Source: a virus. Taken from it: a DNA stretch of 26,901 bases. A model generated the notes under the pieces. That model saw only the letters and a list, made by a program, of their open reading frames with translations, was not told where the DNA came from and ran no database searches. A program made the position numbers and the translations under genes. The first letter of the stretch is position 1. Each line of letters opens with the position of its first letter. Of the stretch, positions 13,378-20,686 are shown one piece after another. The stretch spans positions 1 through 26,901 of IMG/VR virus record IMGVR_UViG_3300030090_001001; one strand, written 5' to 3'.

Positions 13378-15840
13378 TTAAGCAATCTCAACGTTCAAGG
13401 GCCCGTCTGTTCTTGACCCAGCAATATCAATACTTCTTGCAAGTTTTTTTATTCGCCTAGCGCCTTCTTCTGTGCTGCCGCCGCCAACGTTCCGTACCTG
13501 ACTAGCAGTTAAGACGTATTCGTTTGGTGCAATTGCAGCGCCAACGCGAACAGGCCCACCCTTAGCTAGGTTTTGACGAAACTCCATCTCTACAAGACGA
13601 TCCATATCATCTTGTTGTTCTAAGGCAGTATTGCCCTCAGAAGACCTAAGCTCTGCTTCCAGATCCATAATAAATTCTTTACCAAAAATACTTTCTGCTA
13701 GTGCAATAATATCTTGCGACACTGCACTGTTTGGATTGCGAATCGCCTGCTTTAAAGCGTCAAGCATCTGCATGCTTTCTGAGGACACCTCTGATATTTC
13801 TGGCTTCATTATAGCTACGCGGTCATCAACAGCTCCGCTGCTTTCCATGGTGCCGTCTTCAAAAGGTTCAATAAAACCCTCAAACGGAATGTCTTGCGGA
13901 GTCATGCCGCCATCAGCGCGACCCTTTAAAGCTTTTGTAGACCTAGGGCCCCTACGACTTTTTAACCCCCCTAGGCCTCCTTTTGATTTTTCGGAAGCTT
14001 TTCTTTTGCTGACTGGAGCAACATCATCTGACCTGCGTTGTTGCGGCGGAGGCAGCATGCGACCAACTGGCATTTCCTGCATGGGCTGCGGCATAAAGTC
14101 AGGTCCTCCCATAACTGGCTGTGGCATTTGCCGGTCGGCGGAAACCATTCGCCGTGGCGCTTCTATCCTTGGTCGAGAAAACTTATCTCCGGGGTCAACA
14201 ATTGGAGGGGGTGGTCCCATCTGCGGTGGACCTTGCTGCAAGAAAGGCATGTTCGGAACCTGTAGCGGAGCCTGTGGCGCCGCAGGTCCACGGAACATAG
14301 AAATTGGATCTTGTTGTTGTCCAACAAACACAGAGAATGGGTCTTGGCCTAAGAAGGTCTCTGGCTGCCCTCTTTCTAGCGCTTGTTCAGACATTAACCC
14401 GGCACGATACCATTCTGGAATATCCGTTATTTCGTGCGCCTGAGGCCTGAACTGTCCCGTAGGTGGACCAACAACAACCGGCGCCCTTCCCCCCGGCATA
14501 GAGGTTGGACTATCGTCATAGGGGCTTTCTCCTTCAATCATTGTGCCGTCAATACTAACTATGTCGTCTGAGGGGGTGCCCTTTGCAATAGCTCGTATGT
14601 TCTCTATTTCAGCCGATTCGTCTGCGTCCCCAAACTCATCTTGAGTTTCAAACCTTTCTGCCATTCTTTTTTGTTCTTCGGTCATGCGGTCACCGTAACG
14701 GTAACGACCCTCTTCGTAAGAAGTGCCCCTTCCTTCCTGCTCTCCGTCCCCTGTTGTCCGCTCCTCTGTTCCAGAAAGATCACCGCCGCCCTCGCTTGAG
14801 CCTCGCTCTCTGCGACCTTCACGCGAAGTCACCTCTCTTTCAAATTCTTCAAAGCGATCTTCAACCGCAGATGTTTCTTCGCGCTGTTCTTCCGATGGAA
14901 GTTCTTCTTCTGGTCCCGTAGGACGATCTATGTTTAGGTCAGGCCGACGCTCTATGACGGGAGTAGTATACTCAGGTATTGGGCGTCTGGGCCTAACGGG
15001 CTGTGGCATAAAGTCAGGCACACCCATTTCGTACTCTTCGTCCATTACACCACCGTGTCTTCTGCTAGGAATCTCGGCGTATTGCTGTGCTCGACGATCA
15101 GTAACATAACTGGGCATAACACGCCGGATGGGCTCACCTGTTGTACTTCTTGCCGGACCCATCCTACCTAAACTGTCCCTACCTACACTACCTAATAGCT
15201 CACCCAACAGTGGGTAACCAATTGCCATCATAGCAGGGTGGTTTGCATACTTTAAAATTTTATCTAAGGTGCTCAGGTTTTCGTCACCTGATTCTCCTGA
15301 AATATTACTTAACGTATCCTTAAGGCTACCATCTCGAATTGCCTGCTCAAGTCTTGCAAAGCCACCGCCATTAAAGCTTTCTATTTTAGCGTATCCTTGC
15401 GCCTTCGGCTCCTCTTCTTCTGCACCTGAAGGACTGGTGGCACGGCTCGACATAGCGCCCCTCAATGATGAAAGCTTGTTCAATGATGAAACCTGATCTG
15501 GTTCCAGCCAATCAAAGTTATCGTACATACCCGTTTTCGTGGCAGCGCCTGACTCTTCCTTATCGTCATCCCCATTTAATCTCTTGCCTAGTTCGCCAGA
15601 AACTATTGCTGTTCCTGCTGCATATGGCTGGTGAGGGCCCGGAATATAAGAAGCTACGGTAGCAACTTTATTTAACCCACGAAAAAATCCACCCCATCCA
15701 TATCCGGGTACATACATTCCACCACCCGCCATGGGAATGGTGTAAATACCACCACCAGCCATTTGCGCGAGGTGTGGCATTGTGTAGATACCGCCGCCAG
15801 CATAACCCATTTGCTCAGGAAAATTTGCTCGACTCATCAT
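13378..15840 (-). CDS. Probable ejection protein with tape-measure-like C-terminal motif
   Basis: An 820-residue protein with two adjacent ATGs at its start. The first 50 residues carry three spaced AGGG[IM]Y units (14-17, 28-31, 38-41), then a hydrophobic Gly-rich stretch (GWGGFFRGLNKVATVASYI). The middle, about 250-620, is Pro/Glu/Arg-rich and probably disordered (PQMGPPPPIVDPGDK; PDFMPQP occurs twice). Further Gly-Gly units occur at FNGGGFARLEQAI, RHGGVMDEEY, ADGGMTPQD and AKGGPVR. Residues 772-789 (PNEYVLTASQVRNVGGGS) match the PxEYVxxAxxV...GxGS block found near the C-terminus of many tape-measure proteins. In this podovirus context an ejected virion protein is the best reading. Confidence 0.65.
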   Translation of the reverse strand: MMSRANFPEQMGYAGGGIYTMPHLAQMAGGGIYTIPMAGGGMYVPGYGWGGFFRGLNKVATVASYIPGPHQPYAAGTAIVSGELGKRLNGDDDKEESGAATKTGMYDNFDWLEPDQVSSLNKLSSLRGAMSSRATSPSGAEEEEPKAQGYAKIESFNGGGFARLEQAIRDGSLKDTLSNISGESGDENLSTLDKILKYANHPAMMAIGYPLLGELLGSVGRDSLGRMGPARSTTGEPIRRVMPSYVTDRRAQQYAEIPSRRHGGVMDEEYEMGVPDFMPQPVRPRRPIPEYTTPVIERRPDLNIDRPTGPEEELPSEEQREETSAVEDRFEEFEREVTSREGRRERGSSEGGGDLSGTEERTTGDGEQEGRGTSYEEGRYRYGDRMTEEQKRMAERFETQDEFGDADESAEIENIRAIAKGTPSDDIVSIDGTMIEGESPYDDSPTSMPGGRAPVVVGPPTGQFRPQAHEITDIPEWYRAGLMSEQALERGQPETFLGQDPFSVFVGQQQDPISMFRGPAAPQAPLQVPNMPFLQQGPPQMGPPPPIVDPGDKFSRPRIEAPRRMVSADRQMPQPVMGGPDFMPQPMQEMPVGRMLPPPQQRRSDDVAPVSKRKASEKSKGGLGGLKSRRGPRSTKALKGRADGGMTPQDIPFEGFIEPFEDGTMESSGAVDDRVAIMKPEISEVSSESMQMLDALKQAIRNPNSAVSQDIIALAESIFGKEFIMDLEAELRSSEGNTALEQQDDMDRLVEMEFRQNLAKGGPVRVGAAIAPNEYVLTASQVRNVGGGSTEEGARRIKKLARSIDIAGSRTDGPLNVEIA

Positions 15841-15842
15841 AA

Positions 15843-17291
15843 TTATTCGCCGCGAATCATTCGTAGGATTTCACGTTCTGACATCATCGGAGCGCCTTGA
15901 AAGTCTGTAATTGACTCGTCAAGCAACTCACCAAATATTCCCGGTGCGGTTGGTTGCAGCCTCCGACGAGGCTTAGCTCTGTCCGCCCTCATTGCAGATG
16001 ATTGACGCTGTGGCGTAATCTTGGGCACCCTAATTGTATCCGTGGGCACAAAAGAAGGTTGGCGCAAAGCTGGACCAGAAAGTTCTAATGTAGAAATAAT
16101 TTTTTTAAGTTGGTCGGCAGGGCTTTCTGTTTCTTCTGCTATTATTTCTACAAGGTCAGACAAATCGTCAGGTAGCCCAAACGGCAAGCCGCTATCAATC
16201 GACATATCTAGTTCAGGTGACAAAAGAGATGGGGGATCCTCTGCTTCAGCCCTAAGACTTATGCTAACATCTGGACGCTCGCCTCGTTCTTGCGCTGCTG
16301 CTCTTATGGCATCAAGGGTTATGCGCCCCATTTCACCTGTGCGCCGCATAGATAGCGGTAAAACATCTTCGTCAAGACTTTCTATTGCACTAGCAATAAG
16401 ATTTTGTGTTGCGCTTGGTCCCGAGCTTGCGGCTGACATAAATGGAATGCCTTCCGTGCGCCGTTGAGAGGCCGCTTCTTGGCGGCGCCTGTCGCGCCTA
16501 GCGCCTCGAATACTGTCGGCATCAGCAAGCGCGTCAAATGCATTGCTTACTCTCATTTCAGAAATTGAAGGGTCCATTACTCTAAGTGAATCAACTGCTG
16601 CAACACTGTCTGGCACACCAGAAACCCCCGGAAGCGCTGCATCGCTTAGGCTCCTAGTGTCTGTCTGAAGACGAGATGGAGCCACAGGTTGGATTGCCCC
16701 TTGTGTGGCCCGAACGCTGCGTCGAAAGTCTTCTTCTCTTGCCTGAGGCACACTGCCCATTACTGCCCGCATTGCGTCTAGACCCTGCTCAGCAGACTCT
16801 CTGTATGAACCTTGTTGCTCTGGAGCCGGGCGTCCTCGATTTCGATTAAAACGTTTTGCAGCTTCGAGTAAAGCGGCCTCTCCTTCCAACCTTCTTTGAA
16901 TGTCTTCTGATTCTTCATCTATGCCCGGCAACATCCCGCGCACTCTTGGATACACTGCATCTTGTAACGCGGCACCTATCCCTAACCCTGTCAGTATTCC
17001 ACCTCCGCGTCCCGCAAGGCGTCCTGCCGTTCCAGCAAGCTGTGCCCGTCTTGCTTGACGGAAATAAGAACGAAAAGCGTCAAGGTTACCCGCAACTGCT
17101 CTTTTTTGTGCAGGCGTAAGATTCTGTGTCAACCTGACAAGTTCATCGCTTCCTATGGAGCCACGCTGCATAAGACGGCGTACCAACTCCGGCGCTTTTT
17201 CGGCTATTAATTTTGGATTAATGCGAGCAGTCCCGGCGGGCCGTGAAGGCTGACCAAACAAAGCGCGTATGCCGCTTAGTAACTTATCCAT
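15843..17291 (-). CDS. Probable internal virion protein
   Basis: A 482-residue protein ending 2 bp before the next gene starts. Residues 1-90 are basic and helical (KLIAEKAPELVRRLMQRG, later NLTPAQKRAVAGNLDAFRS). Residues about 90-115 are a Gly-rich hydrophobic stretch (GRLAGRGGGILTGLGIGAAL) that could be a membrane-active helix. The rest is Ser/Arg/Glu-rich with short helices and Pro, and reads as mostly disordered. Composition and place, first of the five large genes after the small tail proteins, suggest an ejected protein. The family is not recognised, and no catalytic motif is seen. Confidence 0.6.
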   Translation of the reverse strand: MDKLLSGIRALFGQPSRPAGTARINPKLIAEKAPELVRRLMQRGSIGSDELVRLTQNLTPAQKRAVAGNLDAFRSYFRQARRAQLAGTAGRLAGRGGGILTGLGIGAALQDAVYPRVRGMLPGIDEESEDIQRRLEGEAALLEAAKRFNRNRGRPAPEQQGSYRESAEQGLDAMRAVMGSVPQAREEDFRRSVRATQGAIQPVAPSRLQTDTRSLSDAALPGVSGVPDSVAAVDSLRVMDPSISEMRVSNAFDALADADSIRGARRDRRRQEAASQRRTEGIPFMSAASSGPSATQNLIASAIESLDEDVLPLSMRRTGEMGRITLDAIRAAAQERGERPDVSISLRAEAEDPPSLLSPELDMSIDSGLPFGLPDDLSDLVEIIAEETESPADQLKKIISTLELSGPALRQPSFVPTDTIRVPKITPQRQSSAMRADRAKPRRRLQPTAPGIFGELLDESITDFQGAPMMSEREILRMIRGE

Positions 17292-17299
17292 CTAAATAC

Positions 17300-17650
17300 C
17301 TATGAAGTTTCTACGCCAAATAAATTAAATGCTACCTGATCGTGACTTGCTGTTACTGACACGATATCGCCATCACTAAGCGTAATGCCGATCACCAATG
17401 CTGCTGTAGCATTTGCATCTATGCTACGACCCTTACAAATATACTGCTGTGTTGCTAACGGCGCCCCTTTAATCCGTATAGCGACATCATATGTTTTTGC
17501 CCCGCTGCCAGTGTTGCAAATTACCAACGAGCTAATAGTTGTTTGTGACCCACCGGGAACCGTGTAAAGCGTAAATAAGTTTGCAGGAACGCTAGTGTTT
17601 GTATTGTTTAGCTGTCCCAAGACCTTTAACGCATCAGACACTGGCACCAC
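17300..17650 (-). CDS. Small beta-sandwich structural protein
   Basis: A 116-residue protein with a likely GTG start at 17650 or 17647, overlapping the upstream gene. It is almost wholly short beta strands with turns (LFTLYTVPGGSQTTISSLVI, NTGSGAKTYDVAIRIKG, GDIVSVTASHDQVAFNLFG), like an Ig-like or jelly-roll virion domain. No ATG is available in this frame near the overlap, and no clear Shine-Dalgarno precedes the GTG, so coupling to the upstream gene is likely. It lies between the nozzle gene and the ejection-protein genes and is probably a virion part, such as a tail or head accessory. The function is not known. Confidence 0.7.
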   Translation of the reverse strand: MVPVSDALKVLGQLNNTNTSVPANLFTLYTVPGGSQTTISSLVICNTGSGAKTYDVAIRIKGAPLATQQYICKGRSIDANATAALVIGITLSDGDIVSVTASHDQVAFNLFGVETS

Positions 17651-17843
17651 CCATTGTCATAAACTGATACTTACGGAGCGACAGTGATGAAGTCGATTCC
17701 GTGTGATCCATTGCTTTTTTTACTTCTGATCCAGTTGTTCTAAAATTTTGTTGAACTGTGTATCGAAACGACTGAGCCTCCACGGGATCATACTCCTGTG
17801 GCGGAACCTCAATGTTTAAATACTTATTCCCGGTATCACTCAT
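17634..17843 (-). CDS. Small conserved-type phage protein
   Basis: A 69-residue protein whose ATG overlaps the stop of the nozzle gene (ATGA); GGATGG lies 6 nt upstream. The sequence is polar (YLNIEVPPQEYDPVEAQSF, RYTVQQNFRTTGSEVKKAM, RKYQFMTMGGASV) with one probable helix at about 24-45. The next gene starts inside its last codons. The family is not recognised; position suggests a minor virion component or a tail-assembly helper. Confidence 0.7.
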   Translation of the reverse strand: MSDTGNKYLNIEVPPQEYDPVEAQSFRYTVQQNFRTTGSEVKKAMDHTESTSSLSLRKYQFMTMGGASV

Positions 17844-20197
17844 CTGCGACCATCCGTTCTTGCGTCAACTCGTATGTAGCCAACGCGCCACCCGTAACCT
17901 GCGCCCGCGCTAGATACTTTTACTGAGGCTTGTCTTGATCGTCCGCGAATCTCTGACTGTGATGCTGTTGGCGTAAACGAAGACGCCGCAAGTTCTGCCT
18001 GTGCTTCTTGAGGGTAGTCGTGTCCGTTAATTGTCACGGTAACCTCGTCATCTGAAGAAGCATTTAAAAATTTTATATCTGGAATAATTCTATTGAGAAG
18101 CATAAACTGGTCGCCTTCACCCAGATCTATGTCTCCTGTTTCAATGTATGAGGTAAACGCAGAGTCTACGTCATTCCATCCAGATTCCTGTCTATACAAT
18201 ACATTAGGATAAATAACTGTGCCCGATCCGCCAGCAGCAGACTCCGTTGACGTAGCATTTGAACCCATTTCTAGCGTATAGGTGTTAACTCCTGTAACAG
18301 TTACAGGGTGCATATTGTTAATACCTTTTTCGTGGAATCCGCCAAATTCTGAAAATGCTTTAAAAATAACTTTATCGTTCGTAGACAGTCCGTGTGCAGT
18401 GTCTGTTACGGTAACAGACGAAGAGCCACTTGATGTAGCAAATGGATTAGCGCCAAGAGACTTGGTGTTAATTGATGTCGCCAAGGGGTTGTTAATTAAG
18501 AAAGCGTTGTCCCAATCACCCCTAGCCATAGTTCCGAAATACCACACATCTTCGTCGTAGTTATAAACAACGTAGCGGTCGTTTCTTCCAGAAGATGAAG
18601 TAGAAGGGTAGAACCAGAACACTTCGGAAAGGTCTACATTTGTACCTGCAACCACTTTGTAGTCTTGATCGAAGTTAAAGTCATCAAAGACTGTGCTAAG
18701 GACAGGGCATGTAAGTCTTTGCACTGTTCCCGTGTAGCGGTAAAAGGCGCCACGATCCATAAAGAACGTTACACCGTTAGCGCTTGCGGCAGCGTTGGGG
18801 GAAATCATCGACATTCCCACCCCTACGGTGCTAAAGGCAAAGTAAAACGGATCTCCTGTGTAACGCATACTAACGAGGCCAGCATCAGTCCATATTAAAA
18901 TTTCGCCACGCGCTTTTAAGGCACCAATAATGGTGGAACCAAGAGATAGTTCTTGACCACCAGCGCTATTTGTAGACAGGGGTTGCCAGTCTGTAGCGTC
19001 TTCAGAACTAGACCACCGCACAAGATTTAAATCAATTGTGCTAGACCCAATTGGATTGCATCCAAAACAAATAACATGCTTAGCAATTTCGCTTGTCATT
19101 ACCTGCAAGCATTTTGTTGGCGGGTAATGCGTACCAGCCTTGTATGTTGCAGTAATTCCGGTGCCGCCGCCGGTTGCTGTTGACGAAGCGTTTGAGCCAA
19201 ACGTAATCGTAAAGACAGAAAGCGTCACGATTGAAGCAACATCATAGGTGCCATCAATGCTAATTCCGCCAACAGAGGGGGCACCTGCAATGGTTACACT
19301 GTCACCAGCAGCTAAACCGTGTCCAGCATCGTCGTAAATTTCAACGGTCGGAGACCCTGACGTTGTTGTAATTGGGTCCGTACCAAGCGTAACTGAAGCC
19401 CTTGTTAGATCAGCAAGAGGAACAGCGGCTGTGCTAGTTCCTGCACTTTCATCCCAGTAGTAAACCTTGTTGGCACGGTTGTTTGCAAGAAGGTCATCTC
19501 CGAAAGAATCCATAGACCACAAGCGAATCTTTTCTTCAGGAGTAGATAGCGTTGAGCCCCAAGGTCCACTGCCCCACGTTCCGGTGCCCCATGCTGTCAG
19601 AGACGCGGCGTCAATCGGGCCAGAGTTTATTTCATAAGTAGCGGTAAACGATGAGCCCGCAGCACCTGTGCTGGTAGCAAAATCGTCTACTAAGACAACG
19701 TATTTATTGTTTTCGTCTGTACCTGCCAAGTCGCCTAGGTACGCAATGTAATGTTCGGTATTTAGCGTTGCAGCAGGTATACCGTTTACGGCGCCACTAA
19801 TACTAGAAAAGGTTACAAAGTCGCCACGCTTTGCCCCGTGGTTGGTGTGCGAAACAACAACAAGACCGCTTCCGTCTGTCGTTGTTATTTGGTTACTACT
19901 TATAGAAGCCGTCGATCTTGTTGGCGTAATGTCGTAGTAACCAATGGTGTTGTTGACGTACAGCTTGTTGTTGGTCCCAACACCAATATAGATCTCGCCG
20001 GTTCCGGTAGCCCAATTGAAGATTTTGCGCCCAACGCCAAATATTTTTCCTGACGTATAATTAATCCAGCCGCCTATCTTCTCTACAAAGCCTTTACGAA
20101 ACCTGACTTTATCAGAGTCGAACCAAGTTCCTTCTGCGGAATACCTTGTTCCGTCAGTAAAAACTCCGGGGCGAGGCGCAATCTTCAGAAGAGGCAT
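17840..20197 (-). CDS. Tail nozzle / DNA stabilization protein (P22 gp10-like) with inserted beta domains
   Basis: A 785-residue protein from the ATG at 20197; an in-frame GTG at 20275 would add 26 residues but overlaps the preceding gene. The N-terminus (MPLLKIAPRPGVFTDGTRYS, then DSDKVRFRKGFVEKIGGW) is the signature of podoviral stabilization or nozzle proteins. These form the hexameric tail tube end that holds DNA in the capsid. Propeller-like strands follow (KIFGVGRKIFNWATGTGEIY). Three similar inserted domains share a HGxxxGDxV or HGLxxxDxV core, and each ends in ATSTxxxG...GTxxY-like segments (+ coordinates about 19610-19895, 19125-19400, 18215-18480). The C-terminal part (QPLSTNSAGGQELSLGSTII, later MDRGAFYRYTG) fits the same family. 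It is followed by the ejection-protein genes, as expected for a podovirus. Confidence 0.8.
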   Translation of the reverse strand: MPLLKIAPRPGVFTDGTRYSAEGTWFDSDKVRFRKGFVEKIGGWINYTSGKIFGVGRKIFNWATGTGEIYIGVGTNNKLYVNNTIGYYDITPTRSTASISSNQITTTDGSGLVVVSHTNHGAKRGDFVTFSSISGAVNGIPAATLNTEHYIAYLGDLAGTDENNKYVVLVDDFATSTGAAGSSFTATYEINSGPIDAASLTAWGTGTWGSGPWGSTLSTPEEKIRLWSMDSFGDDLLANNRANKVYYWDESAGTSTAAVPLADLTRASVTLGTDPITTTSGSPTVEIYDDAGHGLAAGDSVTIAGAPSVGGISIDGTYDVASIVTLSVFTITFGSNASSTATGGGTGITATYKAGTHYPPTKCLQVMTSEIAKHVICFGCNPIGSSTIDLNLVRWSSSEDATDWQPLSTNSAGGQELSLGSTIIGALKARGEILIWTDAGLVSMRYTGDPFYFAFSTVGVGMSMISPNAAASANGVTFFMDRGAFYRYTGTVQRLTCPVLSTVFDDFNFDQDYKVVAGTNVDLSEVFWFYPSTSSSGRNDRYVVYNYDEDVWYFGTMARGDWDNAFLINNPLATSINTKSLGANPFATSSGSSSVTVTDTAHGLSTNDKVIFKAFSEFGGFHEKGINNMHPVTVTGVNTYTLEMGSNATSTESAAGGSGTVIYPNVLYRQESGWNDVDSAFTSYIETGDIDLGEGDQFMLLNRIIPDIKFLNASSDDEVTVTINGHDYPQEAQAELAASSFTPTASQSEIRGRSRQASVKVSSAGAGYGWRVGYIRVDARTDGRR

Positions 20198-20201
20198 GGG
20201 T

Positions 20202-20453
20202 CTACCACTTTTTGCAACTCCAATACCGCGCACTAAGTTTGTCAGGCTTTGAGGTATCGCACTTGTGTCTAGCACGAAAAGACTTTCTGCGCTTTGGGTT
20301 GCTTTTTTTAATGGTCATCTTGGGGTCCCCAAACCGCACAAGTTTTACCTTGTCACCCTTTTTAGCTAAAACAGCAAATTTTTTTTTCTTACCGGGAGTG
20401 CGCTTAGGCTTGTTGTACCCGCTAAACCTTTCGCCGCGATATGTGATAGCCAT
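20202..20453 (-). CDS. DUF6321-type small basic protein
   Basis: An 83-residue protein, very rich in Lys and Arg, starting at a TAATG overlap with the upstream gene. The blocks VKLVRFGDPKMTIKKSNPKR and RKSFRARHKCDTSKPDKLSA, then RYWSCKKW, are the hallmark of DUF6321 proteins, which I know from marine phage genomes among tail genes. Two Cys remain in the C-terminal part and may be redox active or bind metal. A basic, compact protein in the late unit could bind DNA or be packaged; that is an inference. A run of nine A on the coding strand (encoding part of KKKK) is a possible slippage site. Confidence 0.85.
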   Translation of the reverse strand: MAITYRGERFSGYNKPKRTPGKKKKFAVLAKKGDKVKLVRFGDPKMTIKKSNPKRRKSFRARHKCDTSKPDKLSARYWSCKKW

Positions 20454-20686
20454 TAGTGGTCCGTTCTCCTTGCGAGTCTTTCTTTGATGTTTGCTGTCTC
20501 TGCTTCAACCGATGCAAGGCGCTCGCCATGCGTATCTACTTTTGTTCCGATACGGTTTACGGTGCGTTCAATTTGAGCAAGAGATTGTTTTGCGCCGTTC
20601 AAACCTGCCTTTACTCCGCCATAAGCGGCCCCTGCTGCGGCTGGTATAGCAAGTAAAGACATTAAAGTAGTCACATCACTCTCCAT
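20453..20686 (-). CDS. Small protein with hydrophobic N-terminus and coiled coil
   Basis: A 77-residue protein from the ATG at 20686 (MESDVTTLMS), with GAGG shortly upstream; the longer reading from a TTG at 20722 is less likely. Residues 6-34 are Ala/Gly-rich (LMSLLAIPAAAGAAYGGVKA) and may form a membrane-associated helix. Residues 35-73 form a coiled coil (IERTVNRIGTKVDTHGERLA, then EAETANIKERLARR). The start overlaps the tail-fibre gene by 11 bp. It resembles spanin- or holin-like small phage proteins in layout, or a trimeric fibre partner. The family is not recognised. Confidence 0.65.
   Translation of the reverse strand: MESDVTTLMSLLAIPAAAGAAYGGVKAGLNGAKQSLAQIERTVNRIGTKVDTHGERLASVEAETANIKERLARRTDH

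Noticed and set aside
13631-14443. 270-codon + strand open frame
   Set aside because: It is antisense to the 820-residue virion gene, which has recognisable motifs at both ends. The frame shows no domain and no start signal.
20360-20400. Programmed frameshift at the A9 run in the DUF6321 gene
   Set aside because: The gene reads through intact with its family signature on both sides of the run, and no useful alternative frame follows.
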